Of a DNA stretch of 64,000 nucleotides, positions 32,663 to 43,837 are shown one piece after another. This stretch comes from Saxidomus purpurata. Its lineage: Eukaryota; Mollusca; Bivalvia; Venerida; Veneridae. The notes under the pieces are model-generated. The model was not told the DNA's origin and searched no databases. It worked only from the letters and a program-made list of their open reading frames with translations. Each line of letters begins with the position of its first letter. The stretch's first letter is position 1. A program made the translations under genes and the position numbers. The DNA lies in the NCBI GenBank assembly GCA_022818135.1, contig JAFMSR010000009.1:17010077-17074076 (forward strand), given 5' to 3'.

Positions 32663-35600
32663 ATGTCGTCATCAGATATAGACATAACACATTTATTGTC
32701 CTTAAATTGTCAAGGCTTACGAAATAAACAAAAACAAGGCAGACTGCAGCAATATTTAATACAACAAAAAACAAATATAGCATTTTTGCAAGAAACTCAC
32801 TTCACCGTTGATATCATTAACTCTGTAAAATATCAATTCAATGACTGGGATTTCTACAACTCATATGGCGAAACAAATAGCAAAGGATGCTCTATCCTTA
32901 TACACAAATCTTTGAATAGCACCGTTTTAAACCATTACAGTGACTGTAATGGAAGATACATTTTAACTAACATTGAATTTCACAATAATACCTATACATT
33001 ATTGAATATATATGCCTTTAATGATAAGAAAAAGCGAAAGAAATATTTCCTGGAAATCAGTGATATTTTAAAAAGTCACGCAGAAGGTATAATTATTTTA
33101 GGCGGAGATTTTAATGAAGTTCTTAATTCATCTGATAGGATAACGCGTTCCATGACAAGTAGCATAAACATTTCTAAAAGTTTGTCTGATTTAATGAAAC
33201 ATCTTAAATTGATTGATATATGGTATAAGCTAAATGACAATAAACACCAGTTTACATGGCGCCGTAAAAATAATTCTGAAAAAAGTAGGATCGATTTCTG
33301 GCTTATAGATGAAAACATCATACAATTAGTCTTTTCAACTGATATACGCCCTGCTCTAATTCAAAGTACAGACCACCAAGCAATATCACTTAAATTAAAA
33401 TCACCTTTTAAGAGAGGTCCAGGATTCTGGAAACTAAATAATTCTTATCTTGAAGACCAGTCCTACTATGAACAGATTTCACGAGTCATTGATAAATGTA
33501 AAAGTCTAAATATTGAAAGCTACCAATCAAAATGGGAAATTTGTAAATATGAAATAAAAGAAAACTCGATAATTTTTTCCAAGCAGAAAGCAAGAGAAAG
33601 AAATAATAATTTACAAGCGCTAGAAAAGCAGTTAAAATATTTATATTCAAGAAGTGAGAATAATATCACATCACAGGATAAAATATTAGAAATAGAAAAT
33701 GAAATCAAATTGTTGTACGACTTCAAAACGAAAGGAGCTCAAATTCGCTCGAGAATTCAAACCTTAGAAGAAGGCGAAAAAAACTCTAAATATTTTATAA
33801 GCCTTGAAAAATCAAGGCAAAGCAGGAAAATTATTACATCACTTATTGTGGATAATAAACGTATTTCCAATTTGACAGATATCTTAAACGCAGAAACTAA
33901 CTTCTACAAAAAACTATACACGTCTACTAATGATGATTTGCGCTACGGCGAATATCTTGATACTATTACTTTGGAAAATGTTTTAACTGATTCAGATGCA
34001 GATTTATGTGAAGGTAGCTTAATGATAGAAGAATGCAAAACCGCTTTACATGAAATGAAATTAAATAAAAGTCCTGGTCCAGACGGTCTCTCTGTAGAAT
34101 TTTATCAAAAATTTTGGAACAATTTACAAGACTTGTTAGTTCAAGCTTTAAATGAAAGCCTCGAGAAAGGGGAAATATCACGAAGCCAGAGACAAAGTAT
34201 TATTTCACTAATTTATAAAAAATCTGATCCGGAAAACCTTGAAAATTGGCGCCCAATTTCCTTGCTAAATATAGATTATAAAATAGCTGCTAGAGTTTTA
34301 GCAAAACGACTTCAAAAAGTATTACCAAAGATAATTAGTTGTGATCAGCAAGGATTCATACAAAACAGATATATCGGCTTCAATATCCGGCAAATCCAAG
34401 ATATAATCGATTATTCGGAAAGTTTAGACATCAAAGGAACGATTCTATTTTTAGATTTTAAAAAGGCTTTCGACACTATAGATTGGAACTTCATGTTTGA
34501 TGTCTTGCATAAATTTGGATTTAAAAATACATTTTTAAAATGGGTAAAAATATTTTACAAAGACATAATGTCTGCAATTATCAACAATGGGTGGAAGTCG
34601 GATTACTTTTACTTGTCAAGAGGAATACGACAAGGATGTCCTCTGTCTGCTCTTCTTTTTGTAATTATAGCAGAAATTTTAGCTTCTAAAATAAGATCAT
34701 GCAAAGATATAAAAGGTATAAAAATTCAATATAATAACTCAACTCATCATGTCAAAATATCACAGCTAGCCGACGACACAACACTTTTTTTAAACAACAA
34801 ACACGAAATAACTACTGCTTTAGCCCTTGTTGAGGAATTTGGAAAATATTCCGGTTTACAACTAAATATGCAAAAGACTGAAGGCTTATGGCTTGGAAAA
34901 ACAAAACATATAGAAACATATGCTAATATACAGTTTAAAAAAGATGGCATAAAAGCACTTGGGGTCTATTTCGGGCACGATGCTGAATTTTGCCTAAACA
35001 AAAACTGGAAAGAAAAGATAGAATATATCAAATTACAAATAGAGCAGTGGAGTCGTAGAAATTTAACCTTTTATGGTAAAGTAACTGTTATCAAATCAAT
35101 CATACTGCCAAAGTTCACATACCTCATGCAAACAATGTATACTCCACAGAATGTCATCAATGAGTTAAATTCAATATTCTTTAAGTTTCTGTGGAATAAT
35201 AAGTCCGAAAAAAATAGAAGATGCACATTAATTGGGGAAAATTTAGATGGCGGTATAAATATGGTGGACGTTGACTCTTATGCTAAAACTATGAAAATAA
35301 AATGGGCAAAGGCTCTTTTAGATAATCAATTTGCTAATTGGAAATTAATTCCAAACTACTTCCTGAACCAATACGGACGTGAACTTCTCATATTTGAAAT
35401 GAACATTGATGCCTTTAAATCACTGCCAAAAACTAAAAATCCTTTACCCGTCTTCTATAGGTCGCTAATTGAAACTTGGATTTACCTTAAAAATGTAAAA
35501 TCCGAAGCAAAACCGTCCTCCTTTTTCGAAATAAGAAAACAAATTTTATGGGGCAACTATCATATCAAACACAAATCCAGAAGCCTTATCTTCCATTCCT

Positions 35601-36430
35601 GGATCAATTCTGGATTAATTTTTGTAAATGATATATTAGATGAAACTGGAAAAATTAATGACAAATTCATATTTGAAAAGTTAACCGATAAACATAACTG
35701 GATAAGTGAGATACAAAAAATAAAAGCAGCAATCCCTAAAACGTGGATACAAATTCTTAAGTCTAAAGTATCAGTAAAAACTAAAGTAAGAACAACTCTA
35801 TACGCACAAATAAACAACCTTTTTTTACAGGATCTATCAAATAGATACATGTACTCGTACCTAGTAAAACGGAAATTTGTTAAACCATACTTACACAAGT
35901 ACTGGAATAATCTCTTTTGTGTTAAAGTTGACTGGGAAAAATTCTATATTTTACTCAATAAATCTATTATAGATAACAGAATAAAACAATACAAATATAA
36001 ACTAATACATAAAATAATAGCCACAAATGAAAATTTATACACATGGAAAATATTAAACTCCCCTATTTGTCATTGCTGTGGAAACACAGAGAATTTAGAA
36101 CATTTCTTTATTGGTTGTAAATTCTTAACAGAATTTTGGAAATGCATCTTAAACACACTGAAGCATTGTGGAATTTCCAGACCCTTAAACAAGCTAGAAT
36201 TTTTAGTTCTAGGGTACAAAATTGACTTTGTTGAATACAAATACATAAACATACTGCTCGCATACATTGGTTTTTCAATATATAAAGGTTACCTTTGCAG
36301 TGAAAGAAGATCAAAGCCATATAATACTCTAAGTTTATTAATAGATGAGCTACATTTCTTAATTAAATATTACGAAAAACACAGAATCCCATGCAAGTTT
36401 CTTGAGAAATTCGTAAAAAATCTGAAATGA
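32663..36430 (+). CDS. LINE ORF2: endonuclease-reverse transcriptase, 1,255 aa
   Basis: An intact polyprotein acting in target-primed reverse transcription. The N-terminal APE-like endonuclease shows LNCQGLRNK, FLQETH (catalytic Glu near residue 44), GGDFNEV (about 147) and STDHQAISL (about 235). The reverse transcriptase shows NKSPGPDGLSVEFYQ (about 470), NWRPISLLNIDYKI, LDFKKAFDTIDW (about 598), SRGIRQGCPLSALLF and the active site LADDTTLFL (about 702; ADD in place of the usual ADD/FADD context). A C-terminal knuckle CHCCGN...EHFFIGC lies near 1,136-1,152. SPGPDG plus NIDYKI is typical of the L1/Tx1 group. The length matches the group. All visible catalytic residues are present, so it may encode an active enzyme. 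Confidence 0.95.
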   Translation: MSSSDIDITHLLSLNCQGLRNKQKQGRLQQYLIQQKTNIAFLQETHFTVDIINSVKYQFNDWDFYNSYGETNSKGCSILIHKSLNSTVLNHYSDCNGRYILTNIEFHNNTYTLLNIYAFNDKKKRKKYFLEISDILKSHAEGIIILGGDFNEVLNSSDRITRSMTSSINISKSLSDLMKHLKLIDIWYKLNDNKHQFTWRRKNNSEKSRIDFWLIDENIIQLVFSTDIRPALIQSTDHQAISLKLKSPFKRGPGFWKLNNSYLEDQSYYEQISRVIDKCKSLNIESYQSKWEICKYEIKENSIIFSKQKARERNNNLQALEKQLKYLYSRSENNITSQDKILEIENEIKLLYDFKTKGAQIRSRIQTLEEGEKNSKYFISLEKSRQSRKIITSLIVDNKRISNLTDILNAETNFYKKLYTSTNDDLRYGEYLDTITLENVLTDSDADLCEGSLMIEECKTALHEMKLNKSPGPDGLSVEFYQKFWNNLQDLLVQALNESLEKGEISRSQRQSIISLIYKKSDPENLENWRPISLLNIDYKIAARVLAKRLQKVLPKIISCDQQGFIQNRYIGFNIRQIQDIIDYSESLDIKGTILFLDFKKAFDTIDWNFMFDVLHKFGFKNTFLKWVKIFYKDIMSAIINNGWKSDYFYLSRGIRQGCPLSALLFVIIAEILASKIRSCKDIKGIKIQYNNSTHHVKISQLADDTTLFLNNKHEITTALALVEEFGKYSGLQLNMQKTEGLWLGKTKHIETYANIQFKKDGIKALGVYFGHDAEFCLNKNWKEKIEYIKLQIEQWSRRNLTFYGKVTVIKSIILPKFTYLMQTMYTPQNVINELNSIFFKFLWNNKSEKNRRCTLIGENLDGGINMVDVDSYAKTMKIKWAKALLDNQFANWKLIPNYFLNQYGRELLIFEMNIDAFKSLPKTKNPLPVFYRSLIETWIYLKNVKSEAKPSSFFEIRKQILWGNYHIKHKSRSLIFHSWINSGLIFVNDILDETGKINDKFIFEKLTDKHNWISEIQKIKAAIPKTWIQILKSKVSVKTKVRTTLYAQINNLFLQDLSNRYMYSYLVKRKFVKPYLHKYWNNLFCVKVDWEKFYILLNKSIIDNRIKQYKYKLIHKIIATNENLYTWKILNSPICHCCGNTENLEHFFIGCKFLTEFWKCILNTLKHCGISRPLNKLEFLVLGYKIDFVEYKYINILLAYIGFSIYKGYLCSERRSKPYNTLSLLIDELHFLIKYYEKHRIPCKFLEKFVKNLK

Positions 36431-36603
36431 ATTTTGTGAATTTAATATATAAAAAAACATGTATTTGTTTTAACTATATAGTATGTGGTTTTGTTAATTA
36501 AACTGTTTCTCTTCTTTAAATTGACTGTGATACTGTTTGTATTTGTTGTTTAACTAAAAAATAAACGGGCTGGCATTTGCCGGTTCCAAAAAGAAAAAGA
36601 AAA
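36431..36603 (+). other. LINE 3' UTR and tail
   Basis: AT-rich, with aaaaaataaac as possible polyA signal and a short hairpin (ggctggc / gccggtt) just before the aaaaagaaaaag tail. A conserved 3' hairpin is often what the reverse transcriptase recognises in such elements, which is inference here. Confidence 0.6.
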
Positions 36604-36618
36604 AAGATGAATGAGTTG
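36604..36618. repeat. Right target-site duplication of the LINE
   Basis: Perfect copy of 30,122-30,136. Host sequence from 36,619 (attaatgttgtgtaagcatg) matches the downstream flank of lectin D near 48,900. Confidence 0.95.
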
Positions 36619-36699
36619 TATTAATGTTGTGTAAGCATGTAACTAAGTGTTTTGTTCTACTGAATAGTAATTTTGTTTTTTAATTGCATATTTTATATA

Positions 36700-37808
36700 C
36701 AGTAGTCGGGACGTAACAGTTGTCACACGGAGCGCACGATACACGCACTCGTACGGTAAATACACGGTACACGATTCAGAACGATACACGATATGAACGA
36801 TATACGAGGCGCACGCTGCACGCTACACGTTAGACGGAGTACACGTTATACGATTACTTTTGACTTTTAACAGTTTACTTAAATTTTGATTTTTTTTCAC
36901 CAAGTCTGTTTGTTTTGATTCCCTTTTACAATTTGTTGTCCTTATACAGTTTAATGAGACCAAAAGAATTAGACCAATTAATAGCAAAAAGACTTCGGAA
37001 AGTTACAACTGTCCATTGTTTACCTAGGTGCGAAATAAATTATAGTAAGTGTCAAATTTGAAATTGAATATTGATCCTGAGGTGCGAGAAAATGGGCGGA
37101 AGTTAATTGCTGTCAACACCTATCTTTAAAGCACCACCACACGAAAGACAATATCCATTTGTCATTTTGACAGTCAACGTAATTATCTTTTCAAAAAATC
37201 ATTCATAGTTTTTATGTGATTCGAGTGGCGATTATATTTATAACGATTACATGGATTATACAAAAACAAGATGCAATTTTAATAAGGTACTGTACAATTA
37301 TTTTATCAAGTTTCGCTCGGACTTTAACTGATTTTGAAAAACTATCGTTGATTCGTCATATTATGTTTATTTACCCAATAAATATTCAATAGCTTACCTT
37401 TTTAAATAGTTGATGTTCCCTTTCTTGTTATAATTCCTAATGAATTCCCTTATACCTTGTCTACTGCACTTGAAATAATGCTGTAACAGCAACAGTTTAG
37501 ATTTCGAAGAAATATTATGTCCTTTCCGACGATAAAATATAATTAAATTTCGAATTTCAAGTGTTAACTGTCTTCCAGCAGTCCCGAAAGTCAATATGTC
37601 TGTATTGCACTGGCGAATACAATATGAAGTCAGCACTTCATTTCTTTTTGCGCAGATGTACATCCTTAGTAAAACAATTAACGACTGAATAAAACATCGA
37701 ATATTATACCGTATAGGCCTATCGTGCACCGGGAATCGTGTTTCGTGTATCGCATATCGTGTATAGTATATGGTGCACGTTGCACGATGAATGATACGAT
37801 ATGATACA
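36700..37808 (-). mobile_element. TA-flanked DNA transposon, larger piece (split by inversion)
   Basis: The end at 36,700 (cagtagtcgggacgtaac) and about 350 inner bases match the reverse complement of the right end of the element at 56,654-62,077. The part to 37,808 matches that element's left subterminal region. TA flanks 36,698-36,699. It lacks the last ~104 bp with its left terminal repeat, which sits at 44,855-44,958 in the opposite orientation. Together the pieces make one shortened (about 1.2-kb) copy lacking most of a transposase. Dense cgtgcgt / acacgat motifs near both ends may bind transposase. Confidence 0.82.
37398..37663 (-). CDS. Candidate transposase first exon with helix-turn-helix
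   Basis: An 89-codon open frame starting at an ATG (MYICAKRNEV) ends at a gtaagc splice donor that overlaps a TAA. The second half, from GRQLTLEIRNLIIFYRRKG to FIRNYNKKGNI, has the spacing of a helix-turn-helix DNA-binding domain such as those opening Tc1-type transposases. The catalytic part is absent; only ~700 bp with no matching frame follow before the end of the element. The corresponding region of the 5.4-kb copy (about 56,985-57,140) has stops. Function is inferred from pattern only. Confidence 0.5.
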
Positions 37809-40315
37809 CACAAAATGGCAATGGTAAAATACGACTTGACAAAACTAGGCAAAACTGAAGTGAAATTCATTAAACCCAATAAAGTGATATTTAGCGGCAA
37901 GTAAACCAAGCTTTGGTAGTGCTGCTTCTGGCCATTGTATTGAGTCTGCAAGCAATTACTGAGCTATAGAAAGGCTTTTGGTTTCTCATAAGTTTGACAC
38001 CATTTATTCTTCAAGAATTCAGAACGTACATGTATAACTGGATAGATACCAATTTATAAAACGACATCTTAATTTAGATAACATACTACCTTATGTAAAA
38101 GTTGTATACTTTGAACATTAATAGTGTAAGAATATCAAGTTGTTTATAATAACTGTATATAATTTACTAAATATGAAATATTGCTTATCAGCCAAAGATC
38201 TTTATTTAATTAAACAATTCGCTGAAAGCATAAACAAGCAATTTCCACTGCATGGCAATCGTTAGTTTTTTTTTATCTGTTTTCATTGCATGAATGCTGG
38301 AATACAGAGAATGACGTAAAACAGATTTTATCACTGGCAGCTTAAAACTAACAGTTTATGCAAAAAACTGGCGTGTTTCCATATATCTTGTCTGAAAATT
38401 AAATAAAGTACAGTAAGAAGCATACCAATTGTCAGTCATATTTGAATAATATGCAAAATTCGAAGCCAGAAAGAAACAAAAATTGTTCGCTAAGAAAACT
38501 GCTCAGAAATGTAAAATGTTTTATGTAATTTTGTTTCTCTTTGGATACCTGTATATTTTTAACCAACTAACCTTTGTTTATACTATTGATTGTTCATCTT
38601 TCACATTGTTCACAGTGACAAATTAAAATCAACAAAGAAGTATCTAAATGCATTAAACTACTCTGGTCATGTACAAATGTACGTATTTTATTGTAGAAAG
38701 TATATTAAGTTGTTTAAAACGGTGTTGATTGACTGAAAAGTATAGATCACGAAGAGACTGCACAAATACTGCAGGCCGATCATGATCTACACTAGTGTAA
38801 AAGGCACAAGCATTTGTTTACAACATGGTATGAGTTATTTTTATCCCAAAACAATAGGGACCATCTGCTCAGTAAGAACAATCATTATATGAAGTCTGAC
38901 GAATATACCTGTCAGATGGATCTCAATTCATTTAGCGGAAACGAAGAAGGACGAACGGACAGACTTCCTCAAGTGACATCATGGTATTTCATGCACGTGG
39001 GGTGCAGGGTACACACTTCTGGGGTGCAGTTTTATTCAAGCACACGGGGTAATTACACAAAAAAAAACATTTCAAATTACAAACGTTACAAATTTGCCGG
39101 GTTCTCGGGAAATAAATTTTTAAAATCTTTCAGGGGTTCTCATTATTCAAAAAGACTGAATATAAATACCGTATCATAAAACGGACTTTAGCATAGCAAA
39201 TAACCGTGCTTTAAAATTGAAAGCGTCTAGGCGATGTAAAGGTATGAGTACTTTTAAAAATACATGCGTCGGCAATTTCAGGAATAATTCGTTGATTTAC
39301 TTATTTTGTTATTTAGAATTCTAAAGTACCTTTCCATACTGTATTACGATTTTCTTATAGATTATGATGGCATTTAAATGTACACGGAGATACTGGGTAA
39401 ACGACTTTGAATATTCCGGACTATTTACGCAAATGTATTGTTCTCGCTCTCTCTCATAGGCTGCTATTTCAGGGAAACAAAGCTACGAACTATTTCGTTC
39501 CTTAAGTGAGTAATTTGGTTTGACAGGGTTAGGTGCACAAAGTTCAAAATTTACGCTGAGAGGTGATTACATCACCTGTTGCTAAAATGACAGAAAGCAA
39601 TAAACAGAAAAAGAAATACTTGTATGTACTTTACATTACTGAAGAACACATTGGCTACTACATTCGTGAATCTTTTTTAAAGATACTTTTTGTTACGTCT
39701 CGCATGGTATAATGATTGAATAGTCTTTTTTGTCTTTTCCATTCGATTTTGGCATCTTCTAAGTTTTGAATAAAAGACTGATTCAAACAATCCTCCTACA
39801 TAACCTCATGGTCGGAATGTTATAACCACTAGAAATAACTTGAAATCACAGTAAGCTCTAAATGCTTGAGGGTCATAAGCTCGAGCTCTGCTACGAACCA
39901 CGTCTTTTTATGGTTGAAAATGGGCAGTGGCATACGGGAGATAGGGTACAATACTTGTTCGTTCCGGAAACGTTGGTAAGTAAACTGTTCATATGTATAA
40001 TAAATGTAATATGGTAGAAAATACAGGGATACATAAAGAACAAAACGCATTTTCATAAAATATCGAATACTTTATTAAAAGCAGAAATAGTGTCCGTGTT
40101 CGTATTTATGTAACTGTTTACTAAATAAAGTGATATTTCCCTTCAAAGTGATATTACACTTCAAAGTGAACGTCATCATTTCAGACAGACATAAGTCACC
40201 GATTTATACTGCTTGAAAATTAACATTGCCAAAGTAACAATAAATATATATGATTCTGTATCAGTTTTATTCCCACTGAACATAGAGAAAGTCAGTGAAA
40301 ATATTCTTTGACGAT
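37809..40315. repeat. Duplicated block, inverted arm (matches 18,650-21,960)
   Basis: Reverse-complement partner of the block upstream of lectin A. Before the inversion it would have stood directly upstream of the lectin D flank in the same orientation as in copy A. It lacks ~700 bp corresponding to 18,990-19,680. Confidence 0.88.
39780..39990 (+). mobile_element. tRNA-derived SINE (partner of 19,680)
   Basis: Plus-strand copy with aacctcatggtcggaatg head, gtcataagctcgagctc and cgggagatagggtac. It is the same insertion as 19,680-19,908, carried along by the block duplication, and not an independent event. It lacks the 3' end. Confidence 0.65.
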
Positions 40316-41044
40316 CCTAGTCAAAAATTGAGACATAAACCCTTTGTGATCGGTTACTGTATTTTCTTATATATTAAATTTAAAAAAAGGAGAACTCTGC
40401 ATTACTCATTATTTACATGTTTTCAAAGTATTTACTATGTTTTCAGCATCGTCCTTGGTCATAACTCAAGATGGAAATTTTGAAGGGTAATATAACTTCA
40501 ACAGTGAGTAAGAACTACATGAATTTATTTCGTATTAATAACATGAAACGTACACTCTACCGATTTAAACAAGATATCGCTGAAAATAAATCCGTTGTTT
40601 GGCATAAGCACTAACTAATAATCACGGAATGGTGCATTGTACTGTAAATTGTGTGACAATTTAGACTGTTTGCAAAGGTCATTATGTAAAATCCCTTTGA
40701 ATCAGTACAGATATAATGGCGAGCAGCTAGTCAGTCCGCCTCCGTGGCCGAGTAATTAGAGTTGCTGTTTTGACACAACTGTAGCCTCTCATAGATTGAG
40801 GGTCTTGGGTTCGAGCCCTTCTCCCGACCATGTCTCTTTATATAAGAAAGCTGGCAGTTTCTTGTGCAGGATAAAGGTCTAGTATTAGTTCTTCCCACGA
40901 ATCATGGCTACTGTTTTGAATGACCGCCCGGCCTCTCCTATTTGACAAAGGTCTACATGAGGAAAACCTCCATAAGAGAACATATTTTCCTTAGCCACTG
41001 GGCCCAGTGTTTAAATATTCTGCTGCTTAGTTCACATCTACCAA
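40316..41044. other. Inverted lectin downstream flank with SINE
   Basis: Matches, in reverse, 50,835-51,580 downstream of lectin D: actctaccgatttaaac, aaccctttgaatc-type block, the SINE, and gggcccagtg. It ends with the left target duplication (41,032-41,044) of the retroposon. No gene. Confidence 0.7.
40733..40925 (+). mobile_element. tRNA-derived SINE (Ser/Leu-like head)
   Basis: The head ctccgtggccgagtaatt is the A-box region and gggttcgagccc the B box. The ~45-base spacing with an extra arm is typical of class-II tRNA (Ser or Leu). A body with gtctctttatataag follows. It is the inverted partner of the SINE at 51,165-51,395. Confidence 0.75.
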
Positions 41045-42647
41045 TAGTGTATATAGAATAGCGTAGCTAGAATATTGATCATAAAAAATACCACAACAGT
41101 GGAAACTACGTAGTACTAGTTATATGTTCATAAATAGTAGTTCTCTTAATAACAAAAACATATGTACAGCTAACAAACCAAGGCTAAGGGATTGTATACA
41201 GTAACGTAGATAGTAGAGGGACTCCGAATGAGGATCATACAGCCAAAGGTCAAGTAACACCCCAACCCCATGAGGTAAAAAGACATATAACCCCTATATG
41301 ATAGGCTATGAACAATATAACTGTTCCACCAAAAATAAATATTATATCATAGAGTTATTGCAGGCTCATGTAGCCAATATATCAACCTAAACAACGACAA
41401 TAAAAATATCCCGAACAAGAGCGTAATTTAAGAATAAAAAACAAAACACGTAGGTCCAAAAATATAAGGAAATACGCGGACTGAGCTAGCAAAATCACAT
41501 GAAACTTCTCAAATAGAAACCCCATAGAGTTTCTGGCCGAAGTATATATCCCAACAGATATAATGACGGACTAGAAGGCAAAAAACCGCAACAAAAACGC
41601 TTTAATATCTCAAAAACGAAGAAATATGCAGGTTTCCTATATAACTCATACGGAAAAAAAATATAAACATGTGGCTATAAATAAAAACCACGTGACCCGC
41701 TCGATATATAAGCGAGCTAAGTCCAAAAAACGGATAGTAAATTAACCAATCATAACAAAGCAGACAAAAAAATGAACCAATCAGAATTAAGATACTAAAC
41801 ACAGGGTTCGGCAGAGTCATGTAAACAAGTACCCTGAAATGAGTAGAAAACTTGACCCACAGGCTGTATAATCCAAACCTCGGAGTTCAAATAGAACAGT
41901 AGATTAGGTAGTTATCATACAAAAGTATGATACACGGAAAATAGTACAAAACTCAGTCTCTTCAGTTCAATAGTGTAGGGCCAACTTTGGTCAAACACTA
42001 AATACTGAAATTAAGAATAACAAATTTGAGTTTAACAGATCAGACACGAACAAGTAGCATAGCAAAACGATTACGGGTTAAGAACAATTCCACAGAATGT
42101 TCATATTAGACCAATATACCAGATTCAGTCAAAGAGAGCTAAGTACCAATTTTGGCGTCTGGACAAGAAACTACATACTCATCATAGGAATTATAACTCT
42201 TCCTCAACAAAAAGCAACTACTGGTATCACTAAAAAACTACCAGTGATTGCAAAAACAAAGTCGAAATAGGACCCGAAGTAATAACCCAAACAAAATCAT
42301 GTCTCGAAAAGCAGCCACAATTTAGTCTGTGACCAAAATTAAGATTGTTCACAAGAAAACGCATAGCCAATGCTATCATCCCAAAAGAGTCCAAATACAA
42401 TTAATAGGCAATTCTGATTAATACACCTCTAGTCATTGCAGATATGTAAGCCAGGACCAACACAATGCATATAAGACGAACTAGTAAGATTAAAATACCC
42501 CCTTACAAGCCTATACGCAACAAGCACCTGTTTCTATTTCCATCCGGTTCGTGTGGACTAAAATTCAGAACTAGGTCAAAACTGTTTGGGAGGTCACAGA
42601 CTAAAACCAAAAAGGACTGTTGCATACCAATATAATATAATCTTAAT

Positions 42648-42753
42648 CTGTTGCTCCCTTTTAGAGCAACAGATAGTAAATATCATATAATTATTTTTCT
42701 AGTTGCTCCCTTTTAGAGCAACAGATAGTAAATATCATATAATTATTTTTCTA
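42648..42753. repeat. Two tandem 52-bp units, each with a perfect hairpin
   Basis: The unit gttgctcccttttagagcaac plus ~31 bases (agatagtaaatatcat...) is repeated twice without change. In the first unit ctgttgctc / gagcaacag gives a perfect 9-bp stem with a 7-base loop; the second keeps seven pairs. Exact identity points to a very recent duplication. Confidence 0.88.
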
Positions 42754-43489
42754 GTAAACATTTTTTTTCTCTGTTACACTTTAAAAACAGAAACTGATGG
42801 ATAACTTTAATTGTTGTAACCCTCTAATCGTTCTGAAAACTACTTATATTTTTTAGCAAAATGTAAATAAATATTAACATGTAATGCAATGCTGAGATGT
42901 TCTCAGTTTTCAAAGAAGATCATCTTTCGATACCTTCACCAACAAATTCTTTTTATCTTTCCTTAAAATAGTGGTCGCATTATTTAAATAACTCTTTTTT
43001 TTCAACTTTCAAATTAAGTAAGAATAGGACACTTTTGACAAAAAACAATTACAAGGGAAAACAGCAAAGTAGTAATTTTTCCGATTTAGTGTCTGAACAA
43101 GAAAACGTTTACCCGACCTGAGAATTATAACTCTTACAACAGCCTATAAAGCCCATAAAAGGGTTAACAAACACCCAGGGACTATAAAAAATAAATTAGA
43201 GCCCAGAATGAATGCTCATTCAATTATAATGATGTAACGAAAGAAACCCAAAATCTAGTCTGTAACCAAAATACAAGTTTGTTCACAAGAAAAAGCCTAC
43301 CCAGTGCTAAATAACGGCAAGTGTCAAATAAAAAATGCCACCCTACAATAACCAACAAAACCCTAGCCATTGTAGAATTAAAAGGTCAGGCCAGTACCTT
43401 AAACAATAAAAGAATTATTAGTACCAGAACATACCCCATCAGGCTAATTCTTTATTTCAACTTTCAAATTAAGTAAGGATAGGACACTT

Positions 43490-43837
43490 TTGACTACGCG
43501 AAAATTATTTTTTCAAAAACACAGCATTCTCTTCCTTCTATTTTTGTCCGAAGTCTCTCTTGCTCCACCTCTCTTAACCATCAAAGGCCAAGTTGATGGG
43601 GGCACCGGCTACACTACGCGTCCAAGCCTTGCTGACGTCGAGGGGCGGACTGAAGACTGGTTGAAGAAGAGGATCCGGTTGCCTTTGAAGGTCAAGCCAA
43701 ATGACCAAGCGCACGAGCGAGCAGATGGCGGATTTTTTTCGTTGGCTGGCGTTGGTAAGAAACCCAACAGTCTGATGGCTTCCGGTGATACCTTGGCGTC
43801 CTTTTTTCGGAGTCTTCTGGTCAAAATTTCAAGATAG
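43490..43837 (+). CDS. Unrecognised 115-codon frame inside the retroposon
   Basis: A frame in a patch clearly richer in G+C and CpG than its surroundings (from about 43,545 to 43,820). It starts with a hydrophobic run (SILFLLFLSEVSL) that could be a signal peptide. It then reads through TIKGQVDGGTGYTTRPSL and ends RSLLVKISR. A 72-codon frame also lies on the other strand. No family is recognised. It could be captured host sequence within the retroposon, or chance. No function is assigned. Confidence 0.25.
   Translation: MTTRKLFFQKHSILFLLFLSEVSLAPPLLTIKGQVDGGTGYTTRPSLADVEGRTEDWLKKRIRLPLKVKPNDQAHERADGGFFSLAGVGKKPNSLMASGDTLASFFRSLLVKISR

Larger units (their letters stand above)
30137..36603 (+). 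mobile_element. Nearly complete L1/Tx1-like LINE
   Basis: A 6.47-kb non-LTR retrotransposon flanked by perfect 15-base target duplications. Order: 5' UTR (30,137-30,298), ORF1 (30,299-31,395, one frameshift), unusually long spacer (31,396-32,662), ORF2 (32,663-36,430, intact), 3' UTR (36,431-36,603) ending in an A-rich aaaaagaaaaag tail. ORF2 has an APE-type endonuclease, reverse transcriptase and C-terminal zinc knuckle, as in the L1/Tx1 group. It inserted in the 3' flank of lectin copy C; the flank resumes at 36,619. The intact ORF2 and exact duplications indicate a recent insertion. Confidence 0.93.

Noticed and set aside
37664..37951. N-terminal extension of the transposon frame
   Set aside because: It runs through the subterminal repeats and across the inversion breakpoint into unrelated flank.
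43609..43824. 71-codon minus-strand frame in the GC-rich island
   Set aside because: It has no ATG at the start and overlaps the plus frame; neither can be assigned, so only the plus frame is listed at low confidence.
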